Below the pieces are notes generated by a model that worked only from the letters and a program-made list of their open reading frames with translations, had not been told where the DNA came from and did no database searches. Positions 24,122 through 34,135 of a stretch of 64,000 bases of DNA are shown here, piece after piece. The stretch spans positions 186,001 through 250,000 of the forward strand of contig JAWWNJ010000067.1 in assembly GCA_037176885.1 (NCBI GenBank), given 5' to 3'. The stretch's first letter is position 1. Each line of letters begins with the position of its first letter. The translations under genes were made by a program, and so were the position numbers. Origin of the DNA: Favolaschia claudopus (lineage: Eukaryota; Basidiomycota; Agaricomycetes; Agaricales; Mycenaceae).

Positions 24122-26753
24122 ATGCCACTGACAGAAAACACACCTCTTCTCCTTCACGCCAAAGGAAACTTCTCGAAACAAGGACGCCCTCAAAACTTTA
24201 CGTTGCTGATTCTCGGCGTATGGAGGCAAGTTCATTCGACTTTCTGTGGGCTTGCACGGAAGTGAATACGCCAATACTGACTTGACCACAGCTTAATATT
24301 TATCTCCTCCATCGACCAAACCATCACTGCAACACTCATCTCCGCCATCGGGTCTGACCTCCAATCAATGCAACTTTCCTCCTGGATCGGTACCGCGTAT
24401 TTACTCTCGTTTTGCGGTGCGCCTCATCTCGTCCCCGACTCTACAGCCATCCACCTTGTTCAACTGCTGATTTGGTGTTGAAGGCTTCACGCCAGTATAC
24501 GGGCGCCTCGCCAATATCTTCGGTCGGCGCCCAAGCGTCATCTTCGCCGGCCTTATATTCAGTGCGGGAACTGCGGGCTGTGGAATGGCACGGACCATGG
24601 GGCAGCTCATCGCAGCCAGGACCCTAGCTGGAGTAGGCGGTGGCATGACCGTGGTCGGAAGTAGTAAGTCTTTCACCCCCTTGCTTCTCAATTCGAACAA
24701 ATTAAACATCTTCATCCCACAGTTATCGTTTCAGATTCGGTGCCACTCCGAAGCAGGGCGCTACATCAGGGATGTAGGTGTATCTCTCCCCCCTGCTTCT
24801 CGCATACCACACCTTCTCAATCTCGCGCCCCTCAGTCGCCGGCCTGCTCTTCGCGCTTGGCGGTGCTCTTGGCGGGCCCATCGGTGGATGGGCGGGGGAT
24901 ACCATTGGCTGGCGTGCCGCGTTTCTCGGTCAAGTTCCTTTCCTGCTCGTCGGGCTTCGCTTCCTCTGGATGGAAATCCGCGAACCCGAATATCTCCGCC
25001 CGCGTTACTCCGGCTCGGGTCCCTCCACGCCGGGTTTGGAGGCAATTCTGCGTGCTAATGGTGGTAAGCATGCATGCGTTCTATCCTCTAGTACTAGTCC
25101 CAAGCTAACGCCAAGACTTGAACCAGACCGGAACTTCGACCCAGCGCTATCAACGTCGACTTTCAAGGCCAAGCTTCTCCGCATAGACTTTCTGGGCTCG
25201 CTATCCCTCGTTCTTCTGCTGCTCACCTTTTTGATCGGCATGCATTGCAAGAGTACGCTGGGATATGCGTGGAGCAACCCGAGGGTCTGGGGATTGCTTG
25301 CTGCCAGGTGCGGTGATCCTTTTGCTTTTCTTTAGATCCTATTCTATTCTTTCGGTTTTTGCCTAACCCTATCTGCTAATTGCGCCTCTCTTCTTTGCAG
25401 CTTCGTCTCAACACTTTCCTTCATCTACGTCGAGCTGTATGTGTCGCCAGAGCCGATGATGCCGTTGAGGGTGTTGTTGCTGGTACGTGGTTTCGCCTTC
25501 TCAAATTCCGTGAACACCGCAGGAATAACAACGTCTATGTCTATCATTCGAAGCGTACACCTGGTTGTGCAAATCTCGTCAGTCGACCAACCAGAATCGT
25601 GTCTAAGCGCATCTAACAAAACAAACAATCAATATAATATTCACAGAACATTTTCCTACTCTCCATCCTCAACTTCTCCATCATCTACAACGTCCCGCTC
25701 TATCTCATCGCTGCGCGCCTCCGTACGTCTACCAACGCAGGTGTGCATCTCATTCCCCTGTCCGCAACGATCGCCATTGGAAGTCTATTCGCTGGGTGCG
25801 TATCTCCGCCGGTTATGCAAATTTCCCTTGCTGTAGTTGCATTGGCATATCTGATTATATTATCTCTGATGCAGATGGTACATGCGCCACACCGGCCGTT
25901 ATTGGTGGCTTCAGACTGTTGCCTGCGCGGGGGAACTTGTTAGTTGTATTGTTCTCGCCATGTGGAAAATCGACAGCCCGGAATGGTTACTGTTTACGAC
26001 TCTGATACCATTCGTACGTTGTTCCCATTTTTGCTTTGTTTGGAAGATGAGTGTTTTTTCGTTAACTTGGTATCGATGCTCAGGGAATCGGTTTCTCTAC
26101 GACTACAATCACAACAATTCTTTCGCTCATATCGAGTCTGCCGCAAGAGGAAGTGGCGGTGGCGACTGGAAGTATGTAATTGCGTTCGAAAGTCTTTCTT
26201 CTTGCTGGTCGAACTTACTCGGCGATCCTCCATTTAGTGTTCTACCTCGCTCGTGTCATGGGCCAGGTGTTCGGTGTTTCCCTCTCCGCGACACTCACGC
26301 AGGGACTCCTGACTAGAAATCTGCGTCAAACAATAACTGGGGACGGAGCGAATGAAGTCAGTAGTCATCTGTTTTCGATGTAGAAAAATTCGGTAAAACC
26401 GGTACGGTGCATTGACAAATTCCATTCGCAGATAATTAACCGCGTCCTTGCTTCCACTGAATTCATACACACCCTCCCTCTCGAGATCCGCGAACAAGCT
26501 GCAACGGGCTGGTTCAAAGCGCTACATGTGGTATTCATGTGCCAAATTGTACGTCCGCTCGTGCATTTTGAGGTCTATACATTCATGCTTTCTCTGGGTT
26601 CAGGCCCTTGCAGCACTGTGCTTCCTTTCCGCGCTGCCGATAGAGGAGAACGAGCTGCCCGACGTTGCTGCTGCAAAGAAGACTGCCGCTGGCGCTGCTC
26701 GGGAGGGTGACGTCGAAGCCTCCGCTGCGGTGGCGACCCAGGCAATGTCCTGA
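24122..26753 (+). CDS. MFS transporter, DHA2-like drug/amino-acid antiporter
   Basis: Predicted multi-pass membrane transporter, probably a proton antiporter. From ATG 24122 (MPLTENTPLLL) the exons read LIFISSIDQTITATLISAIG (TM1 with the DQT motif) and GFTPVYGRLANIFGRRPSVI (MFS motif A). MGQLIAARTLAGVGGGMTVV follows, then LFALGGALGGPIGGWAGDTI and GWRAAFLGQVPFLLVGL (motif C region). DFLGSLSLVLLLLTFLIGMH, a cytoplasmic loop, LLSILNFSIIYNVPLYLIAA and GVHLIPLSATIAIGSLFAG come next, and later GFSTTTITTILSLISSLPQE with ARVMGQVFGVSLSATLTQGL. The C-terminus is soluble and Ala/Glu-rich. The layout suits a 14-helix DHA2/Vba-type carrier. About ten introns. Substrate unknown. Confidence 0.87.
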
Positions 26754-28547
26754 TCAGGAGGCGAAGGTTCCACCGACTGGGCGCATTTTACTCGTCGTTC
26801 ACAATTCATCCATTACCCACATACTTTCCTATCATTCATTCGCACATTCCCTCAGTCAAAATCTGTGTCCGAATGTTTCGGTTACTATTCACGGACAAAG
26901 GCGCCATTCTCATCCCCCTTCGACATTAGTTCCACGACGGAGAAATCAGCGTACTATCATTATCACCCATTGAAAACTTTACTCATCTCCAGTACCACAA
27001 TACAAAGACATCGGCGCACGTTGGTTCAAGACATTCCATTGGATATCGGACAACCGTTTGAATAAGCGTTCAAATTTCAACCATGTCGGATTTTGCTTGG
27101 TAAGAAACCTCCGCGAGTATGATCCTCGGAAGAAGCACATGCACAATTGGCATTGGATCTACGGAAAGTCTGGGAAAGTGCAGCAGGAATAGGCGGTCGG
27201 AAGGCAGGCAGGTCCGTTGAACGTGAGATCTGAGGCTTGACATATTCGGTAGGTTAATCCTCCCCATGACCGGGACGGAAAACTTGAGATTTGTAACAAC
27301 TTTGAACTCGCTTTGGCATTTCTCAACGAGCCTGAGGTGTATGGTGATCAATAAAACAACTGGGTGCGATGAGCGTTTGGATTTCTACAGAAAGCGACAA
27401 CCGTGCCTGACTGTTTGATGTTAGCTCACCGTTTACAGAATGCCGACAAGAAGGCTGAATCTGGCCAAGCTAGACACGTTTCCGACGTTCTTCCAGTTCC
27501 ATCGTGTTTGTTATTGCACCACACGGCTACCACTTTCTCTTCCTCAAGTTGCTCCTCTATCATGTCGAAATTCACCGGGCACCGTGAACATCGCATAACA
27601 CGCCATAGCTCGTTGGTTGGTAGCCAACAAGGAAATTCTCGAAGACAGGAACCTATAATGAATGCAATTCCTTGGCCAGTTCCACAGTGAGGTCCGCGGA
27701 CCGGGAAAGTCTCGATTCCGCCATGTATTTGTTCTTCACAGTGCTCGGTGATAGACTAAGTCTCCGAAAGTTGGATTTGAATGCGAGAGGTAGGGATTTT
27801 CTGACGCCAATATTGCGTTGGACGTACCGATTACCTATTTTTGCGCCTGCTATATAATTCGGGGTTTAAACTGAGTTACGGTCGAATCAGCGAATAAGAC
27901 GAATGAGGGGGTGAGGTGAGTGAACAATGATCAAAGGAACAATGTGGCGTAATATCCGAGGTGGAACCTTTCTTTGGTAAGGAAACGAACAAAAAGACAA
28001 AGTATGAATGAAAAGTCCCCCATGGCTTCCCGCAGTACGATAAGCTTCGTAGCGAGCTTGGCTGTTGACGTAAATTTCCCCCGACGGGCTGCTACTTACT
28101 TAGTCGCGGGCGTTCCCAACAAGCAGAGATAAAAATTGGAGATCATGATGATGATGCGAGAGCTCCAGAGCTAGGGAATGAAACTTACCACATCATATCA
28201 CTTGTGGAAGTCGAGTTGGCGGTCTCGGGCGGCTGTTACGATGTTGAGTTTCGCTATGAGAACCCTAGAAACCGATCGCGAATCAGTCACAATACGAACC
28301 GACAAGAACTTGAGATTGAGTCGAAGAAGGTCAGCGGGAATGAGCGTCAATGAGTGAGTGATGAATGAAGGGGTTCATTACCCCTAGGGGCAGAATGGCG
28401 CCATGGTGAGTGCCAAGTAGGCCGTGATGGGTAAACCGAACGCCGTCCCGGTAGTATGGGACAGCCGGAGACAAACCGCAAACGCAATCATGGCAGCCTG
28501 AGCTAAGATCAGTTCTCTGTACGGGATCGGTTCTCGTCCTTGCTTTG
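26754..28547. other. Intergenic stretch, 1.8 kb
   Basis: No recognised gene. On the minus strand about 28384-28587 there is a 67-codon frame with two hydrophobic stretches (LILAQAAMIAFAVCLRL and LPITAYLALTMAPF). It could be a tiny membrane protein divergent from the aldolase, but it lacks support from introns or a known family. Confidence 0.35.
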
Positions 28548-28553
28548 TATATA
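28548..28553 (+). promoter_or_regulatory. TATA-like box of the aldolase gene
   Basis: TATATA, 88 bases upstream of the ATG at 28636. Assigned by position and sequence only. Confidence 0.4.
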
Positions 28554-28635
28554 GAACGCCTCTGTGTATCCGCGAACTCGAACTCATTCCGATCCATTCC
28601 AGAAATCATCCCTGCGTCTGTTTGCAATAGTCAAC

Positions 28636-29813
28636 ATGAACGGCCATATCCAAGTAAACGGCAACGGACATATTGGGACCTATGCCAATGGAAATGGGAA
28701 CGGGGTGTCCCACCACGACGCTTCGCACGGTTTGAGCCTCTGGAACGCGCCGACTCTCCACCAATCCAGCAATTTCCGTGGCCTTGTAAAAAGCGGGCAA
28801 AAAATCTACGGTATCGCACTTTCGCTGCCCAGCGTCCATGTTGCAAAAGCGCTGGCAGTGACGGGTGCTGATTATATTTGGATTGTGAGTTTTTCGTTCA
28901 CTTTGTCAGTGCAGTACTCAGTGGAGCGGATTAGGATATGGAACATACCGCATTCTCGCCGAGTCTTTTGGTAGAGATTATTCAGGCGATTACTTTCGAG
29001 AGCGGTGGCAAGACTATTCCTATCGTCCGCGTACCGAACAAAACATCAACGGAATACATTGTAAGTGGCCAATGAAGAAAGTCGCCTCCTGACTCACGAT
29101 TGGGAACCAGACATGGGCTTTGAATGCAGGCGCTGGAGGCATTATGATTCCGCACATAGAGACTGCAAAAGATGTCGCGCAAATCGTAGGAGCTTGCCGC
29201 TATGCGTGAGTTGGTTCCAAGAATGAAACTACTGCTGACCTCAGAATTTCAGTCCAATCGGCCATCGTTCATCCGCACCTTTCACCTTCGTGAGTTTTGT
29301 AACCCTCTCACTGGAGCTGAACTAACTGTGTCCACAGATACCCGGCGTAACGGACATTACCCCTCAGGGTCAGACGCCATTCTCCCTCGCGAATCGACAC
29401 ATTGCCATCATCCCCCAAATCGAGTCTGTTCTCGGAGTAGAAAACCTAGACGTGATCATGGGGAACGAAAATATCGACATGGTCATGGTCGGCGGTAGGA
29501 CCACTTCTCTACATTATCTTTAGAACACACCTAATTTTGTGCAGGACGCGATCTTCGCCTCGACATGGGTCTTCCCGGGCAAAACGGATCGGAACCAGAG
29601 TATCGCGCAATTTTGGACAAAATTATAGCTGCGTCGAAGAAATACAGCGTACCGCTGATGGCGTACACTGCGAACGAAGAGGGGCTGAGACGTCGGGTAA
29701 AAGACGGGTTCACTTCTTTGCTCGTTTGCGCGGACTTCACCACATTGGCGTTTGGCACGATGAATGAGCTGAACAAGGCTAAGAAAGTCACGGAGGAAGC
29801 GAGCAAAAATTAG
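28636..29813 (+). CDS. HpcH/HpaI aldolase family protein
   Basis: Predicted class II, metal-dependent aldolase for 2-keto-3-deoxy acids (2,4-dihydroxyhept-2-ene-1,7-dioate or keto-deoxy-rhamnonate aldolase-like). After an Asn/Gly-rich N-terminus (HIQVNGNGHIGTYANGNGNG) the exons read LVKSGQKIYGIALSLPSVHV, VTGADYIWI then DMEH, KTIPIVRVPNKTSTEYI, WALNAGAGGIMIPHIETAKD, IAIIPQIESVLGVENLDVIM and finally DLRLDMGLPGQNGSEPEYRA. In this family the Glu of the PQIES block and the Asp of the DMGLPG block bind the metal, and both are present. The final exon ends LNKAKKVTEEASKN. About five short introns. The long Asn/Gly N-terminal extension is not part of the barrel. Likely role in catabolism of sugar acids or aromatic-derived acids. 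Confidence 0.88.
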
Positions 29814-30483
29814 ATTCAAATATGTACCTTCTAGACACTGTACTGGAACGCTGAATTATCTGTAGGAAATTGTCATTTCATCTCTGTATCCTGGAATAGA
29901 AATAAATTGATAAGTACAGGCTCTCAAGACTCATTGGAAAGAGCGAAATTTACAAGACGCAATTTTGGGACCTGAAACCCCGGATTTGTCGTGATTTCCG
30001 GGGAAGTGGGACTTCGAGGAATCAAATTTGCGTGAATACACTTTCGCGGGGAATAGGAAGTGCTACAAGGAGAGTCAGCGAATCGAAGGTTCCAGCTGAG
30101 GTTGATGGTGGACTGGTGAGGGTCGCCACCGTGACTGTCACATCAAATCACGTCACTTGAGCTACGGCAAGGCCACGGCATACCGCTTTCTCCGCTCTTA
30201 CCGCCACGTCTCTTGCTCGTTTTCGAATCTTTCCTTGATCTTCCCCCAATCAGCGCCGAAATTCGACTCTTGCTTCTCACCATTTACTTCAGACCGAACC
30301 GACGGAACCAGAATGGCCGAATAGGCACCATCCTCGCTCCATCTATCGTAAACTGGGGATCTCAGACTCACCCTCAGCACACCATGGCAGTCACAAGCTT
30401 AAATGAGATGGATACTCCCCTGCTGTCTCTAACGCCACTTGTATATCCTTCGGAAAACCGTGCCGTGCAATCTACCTACCGGC
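29814..30483. other. Intergenic stretch
   Basis: 3' region of the aldolase and upstream region of the hydrolase gene. No other feature recognised. Confidence 0.4.
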
Positions 30484-30489
30484 TATAAA
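30484..30489 (+). promoter_or_regulatory. TATA box of the dienelactone hydrolase gene
   Basis: TATAAA, 63 bases upstream of the ATG at 30547. Confidence 0.6.
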
Positions 30490-30546
30490 GGAGGTAGACA
30501 CTGCATTCAATCTCAATCACACCTCACAATCGAAAGCAATTCCAAC

Positions 30547-31677
30547 ATGAGCCAGACCCTCTGTGAAAACTGTGTCAAGGGTACGTGCCACGTTTTGTTG
30601 CGACTCGAACTCAAGTCAATATGCCCACAGGCGTTATCCATGACGGAACCCCCGAAGGTATTGGCTGTGTTTTTTTATACACCGCTCCGGCTGAATCGAT
30701 CCATTCATGACAGGAAAAATCGAGTACATCGCCGACGTTATGTGCTACATTGCAACGCCAACCACCGACTATGCCAAGGAGAAAGTCCTACTTTACTTCA
30801 CAGACGCGTTCGGGATTCCTCTCGTCAACAACAAGGTTCGTTCAATCTGAGAACCAACACCATTTCCATGGAGTCTTTCCTCTAACCCGCAATGCAGCTT
30901 TTGGCCGACGGTTTCGCACGAAACGGGTTCAAGGTGTGTGTTCATTCACTCGGTATCCCCGGCGAAAGACAACAGAAGTAAGTCGATGACAGACTGTCAT
31001 AATCGACTACCACAATCAAGATTCTATTCCTGTTGGCACGATGCATCGGCCGTCGGTACGTATGCCCCCACGTAACGCGTTAACTTTCTGCTCTTTGAGG
31101 CTGATGTTGTTTTATTTCGCAGCAAGGATACGATTTGAAGGGGTGGCTGGCGAAGCACACCCCAGCACACTGCCGTCCGCCGATCGATAAAGTCGTCGAG
31201 GCATTGAAGGCACAGGGCATTACGAAGTTTGGTGCGACGGGATACTGCATGGGTGGATACTATGTCTTCCAACTCGGAATGGACGGCGTCGTCTCCGCTG
31301 CTTCGGCTCACCACCCTTCGTTCATCGAAGTTCCTGCTGACCTTGAGGTGCATTTCAGCTTTCCTTTCCTCATCCTTTCCACTCAGTCATATATTCCTAT
31401 ACTCATCTAACCCCCTTCGATGCTCTAGAAATACGCCAAACAAGCCCACGCCCCTCTCCTCCTCAACACCTGCGAGACGGACTGGCAATTCGCACAAGAC
31501 GCCCAAGCCAAGGCGGACGAGGTGTTCGCGGACTTTGCGCCGGGGTATAAGAGGGAGTATTTCGAAGGATGTGACCATGGATTCGCGGTGCGCGGGGATG
31601 TGAGTGTGCCGAAGATCAAGGAGGGGAAGGAAGGAGCGTTTAAGGCTACGGTGGAGTGGATGAGGAAGTATTTGTGA
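30547..31677 (+). CDS. Dienelactone hydrolase family protein
   Basis: Predicted alpha/beta-hydrolase that opens dienelactones, an activity used at the end of aromatic-ring degradation, though fungal members often have broader esterase roles. Exons read MSQTLCENCVKG, then VIHDGTPEG, KIEYIADVMCYIATPTTDYA, KEKVLLYFTDAFGIPLVNNK, LLADGFARNGFK joined to TVIIDYHNQDSIPVGTMHRP by a 54-base intron, and QGYDLKGWLAKHTPAH. The nucleophile elbow is GYCMGGYY with Cys. The acid is the Asp in NTCETDWQFAQ and the base is the His in FEGCDHGFAVRGD, so the Cys-Asp-His triad is complete. The last exon ends WMRKYL. Seven or so exons. A TATA box supports the chosen start. Confidence 0.9.
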
Positions 31678-32384
31678 ACAGTATTTGTAAAACAGGCTCG
31701 GTGAATGTTGTATAACGATAGCAGTTCCCAATCAACACCATCTGTACTTGTTATTTGGAGTTCAAGTTAGAGTCCAGCCGTTTAGATCGCGGCATTTACC
31801 TCGGCTAGAAGCTAATAAGTGATGCGCCTGATTAACCGTTGATGCCTCTGATTGATAAACGCCGGCGACCGCGGTAACCTCGACGCGGCGTCGTTTCGGC
31901 AAGACTGAGAGGGAGAAAAAATGCGAAAACCATGCTTCCCTTGGGTAAGGATTGCAGTAAAATCGAGGATTTTATAATTCAGAAGAATATTCACCGCGGG
32001 AGCTCGCCGTCCTTGTTGAAGAACATCCCACTCTTCCCATCCTTTGCTAGCGTAGCCTCCGACGCCGAATCTGTGATGTCCATGAATAGGAACCGTGTCG
32101 AATTCTGGAGGCATCGATTTCCGTGGCGAACTTTGCACGAGCTTCCTCAGGGGCAAGCAATTCTCGAGAATCTTTGAGAAATCAGCGGAAATTTGAAGAC
32201 AGAAGATGTATGCCGCGGTGCAGCGACATCCTCACCCATGAAATGAAGGACATTTTTTGTGCCACTCAGCTGGTGGACTGCGTGATAACCCAATCTTGAA
32301 TTTTGAATGGACATTCATCAAATAATTCAACAAGTTGTGACGATGCGAGGTTGAGACTACGAGGAATCTTCCGAGTCCTTGGTT
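31678..32384. other. Intergenic stretch up to the retrotransposon
   Basis: No coding family recognised. It ends at the GGTGC target site of the LTR element. Confidence 0.4.
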
Positions 32385-32389
32385 GGTGC

Positions 32390-32627
32390 TGTTGAATTTC
32401 GCGCGGCAAAGATGCCGAGATCAAGTACGAGGAATAGGTTTGCGATCACACTATGGTTAGATAGACTGTGTGTTAGGGCAAACAGATGCCCTACACTGTA
32501 GATTAAGGCTTGTATTTATACTACAGTAGGTATTCTAGCTAATTCTACTAGGTTCTGTTAAAGTGAGTCGAACGGAATATTCTGGAAGGTTCGCGAGGCG
32601 GCGCGTCACAGCCTCAGAATTCCAACA
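32390..32627 (-). repeat. 3' LTR (238 bp)
   Basis: Downstream LTR with respect to the minus-strand gag frame. It is identical by eye to the copy at 33893-34130 and adjoins the polypurine tract. Confidence 0.92.
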
Positions 32628-32977
32628 CTCCCCCTTGACGCAACGTCCGAGCTCTATCAAATCCAGCTCCCCCTGGAGCTCATAATCGTGCCTAGACTCC
32701 CAAGTTAGCACAGTACACAGTGTTATGCAGCCATCATGGCACCGAGGACCATCTCCTCGCACCGGCTCGCACGTCCCCCATCAGACGGCATCACGCCTAA
32801 CAGTTTTCGCAGGACCTGTACGCTCGTAACCGTTACACGTTGGACTTTTCGGGTTTGGAAGATAAGCAGGGTGGATTGTGGGGATATTGGAAACGGCGGA
32901 TCAATGAAGGCGGAAGAGTAAATGTCGATTAAAAATTGGTTATAGCGTAGGAGGGTGGTTCGGGAGGAATAAATGAA

Positions 32978-33824
32978 TTAGATCTCAAAAGCGAAGTCCT
33001 CATTGAGATCGTCGGCTTCGTCGTATTCGTCGTATTCTGCGTCGCTGTCGGCGTGAGCAACTGCCGCGACAGTATTGCTAGTGCGCGGTGATGGGCAATC
33101 ACGCGAGAGGTGTCCGCGGCCGCCGCAGTTGAAACATTCAACGGGCTGCCTGCCTTTGGAAAAGGACACGGCTGATTTCTGCTTAGCGGGGTAACTGCGG
33201 TTGCGAGTCACCAGAGCGGCAGACTTTGCTTCGGGGTCATTCTGACCACGACGACGGGCCTCCATCAAAATGGCGGCATGAATTTTGGTTGGTTTCTTCA
33301 GCAGTTCGGCATCGAGTGCGGCTGATGAGACCCAAGAATCCCAATCGTCCGGCATGGACGTGAGAAGGGCGAGGGAGAAAACGGGGTCGGCGAGGGGATA
33401 GCCGTAGGTGCGGAGTTCCTCGGCATGGGCTCTTCATAGAGCGCAAGTGCTCTTGAATGTCGGTGTCGCTCGTGGCGCGAGTGGAGAAGAGCTGGCGGAT
33501 GGCAATGATGACACCAATGCCGCCGTCGGTCTCGTAGTTCTCCTTGAGCGTCGTCCAAGCTTCGAGCGCAGTCTTCGCGTTGCGCACATCAACAATGATG
33601 TGTGGAGCTACACGGGTACGGATCTGCGTGAGAGCGCGGCGATCGGCTTTCTTCCAGGCTGGGGACGGAGGTGATTGACTGTCGGCAGCGGTGGCGGCAG
33701 CTTCCGGTTGGACGTGATCATCAAGTCCCATGTCGTTGAGTACGTCCTCAATTTGGACGGCCCAAGAGGCATAGTTCTCGACGCCGGTAAGAGGGTCGAG
33801 GGAGAGTCGGTAGGAGGAAGACAT
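32978..33824 (-). pseudogene. Copia-type Gag, interrupted by a frameshift
   Basis: Retrotransposon capsid protein. From ATG 33824 it reads MSSSYRLSLDPLTGVENYAS, WAVQIEDVLNDMGL, RALTQIRTRVAPHIIVDVRN and AWTTLKENYETDGG, all typical of the UBN2/Ty1-copia Gag fold. Near 33425 the frame slips by one base and continues in another frame (EELRTYGYPLADPVFSLALL, MPDDWDSWVSSAALDAELLK). That frame ends in a zinc knuckle CFNCGGRGHLSRDC (CX2CX4HX4C) at about 33095-33140 and an acidic tail with stop at 32978. The slip is a one-base difference with no visible splice signals. It is either a real inactivating mutation or a sequencing error, and the latter is not excluded because the LTRs show no divergence. 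Confidence 0.8.
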
Positions 33825-33892
33825 GATGGGAGAGGGTGGAGGGAAGCGAGTAGCGTAGCCGGGTTATCGGAGGCGATTCCGAGATCTGTTTG

Positions 33893-34130
33893 TGTTGAAT
33901 TTCGCGCGGCAAAGATGCCGAGATCAAGTACGAGGAATAGGTTTGCGATCACACTATGGTTAGATAGACTGTGTGTTAGGGCAAACAGATGCCCTACACT
34001 GTAGATTAAGGCTTGTATTTATACTACAGTAGGTATTCTAGCTAATTCTACTAGGTTCTGTTAAAGTGAGTCGAACGGAATATTCTGGAAGGTTCGCGAG
34101 GCGGCGCGTCACAGCCTCAGAATTCCAACA
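33893..34130 (-). repeat. 5' LTR (238 bp)
   Basis: Upstream LTR with respect to the minus-strand gag frame. The gag ATG lies about 70 bases inside it. The primer-binding site next to it was not identified with confidence. Confidence 0.92.
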
Positions 34131-34135
34131 GGTGC

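Larger units (their letters stand above)
32390..34130 (-). mobile_element. Gag-only copia-type LTR retrotransposon, non-autonomous, 1.74 kb
   Basis: Two 238-bp direct repeats, identical by eye, bound the element (32390-32627 and 33893-34130). They start TG and end CA. In the minus orientation they read TGTTGGAATTC...ATTCAACA, as in copia-type LTRs. The 5-bp sequence GGTGC flanks both sides (32385-32389, 34131-34135) as target duplication. A polypurine tract (AAGGGGGAG on the minus strand) abuts the inner edge of the 3' LTR at 32628, which fixes the orientation. The interior holds only a gag-like frame on the minus strand. Protease, integrase and reverse transcriptase are absent, so it must depend on another element. 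Identical LTRs mean a recent insertion. Confidence 0.93.
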
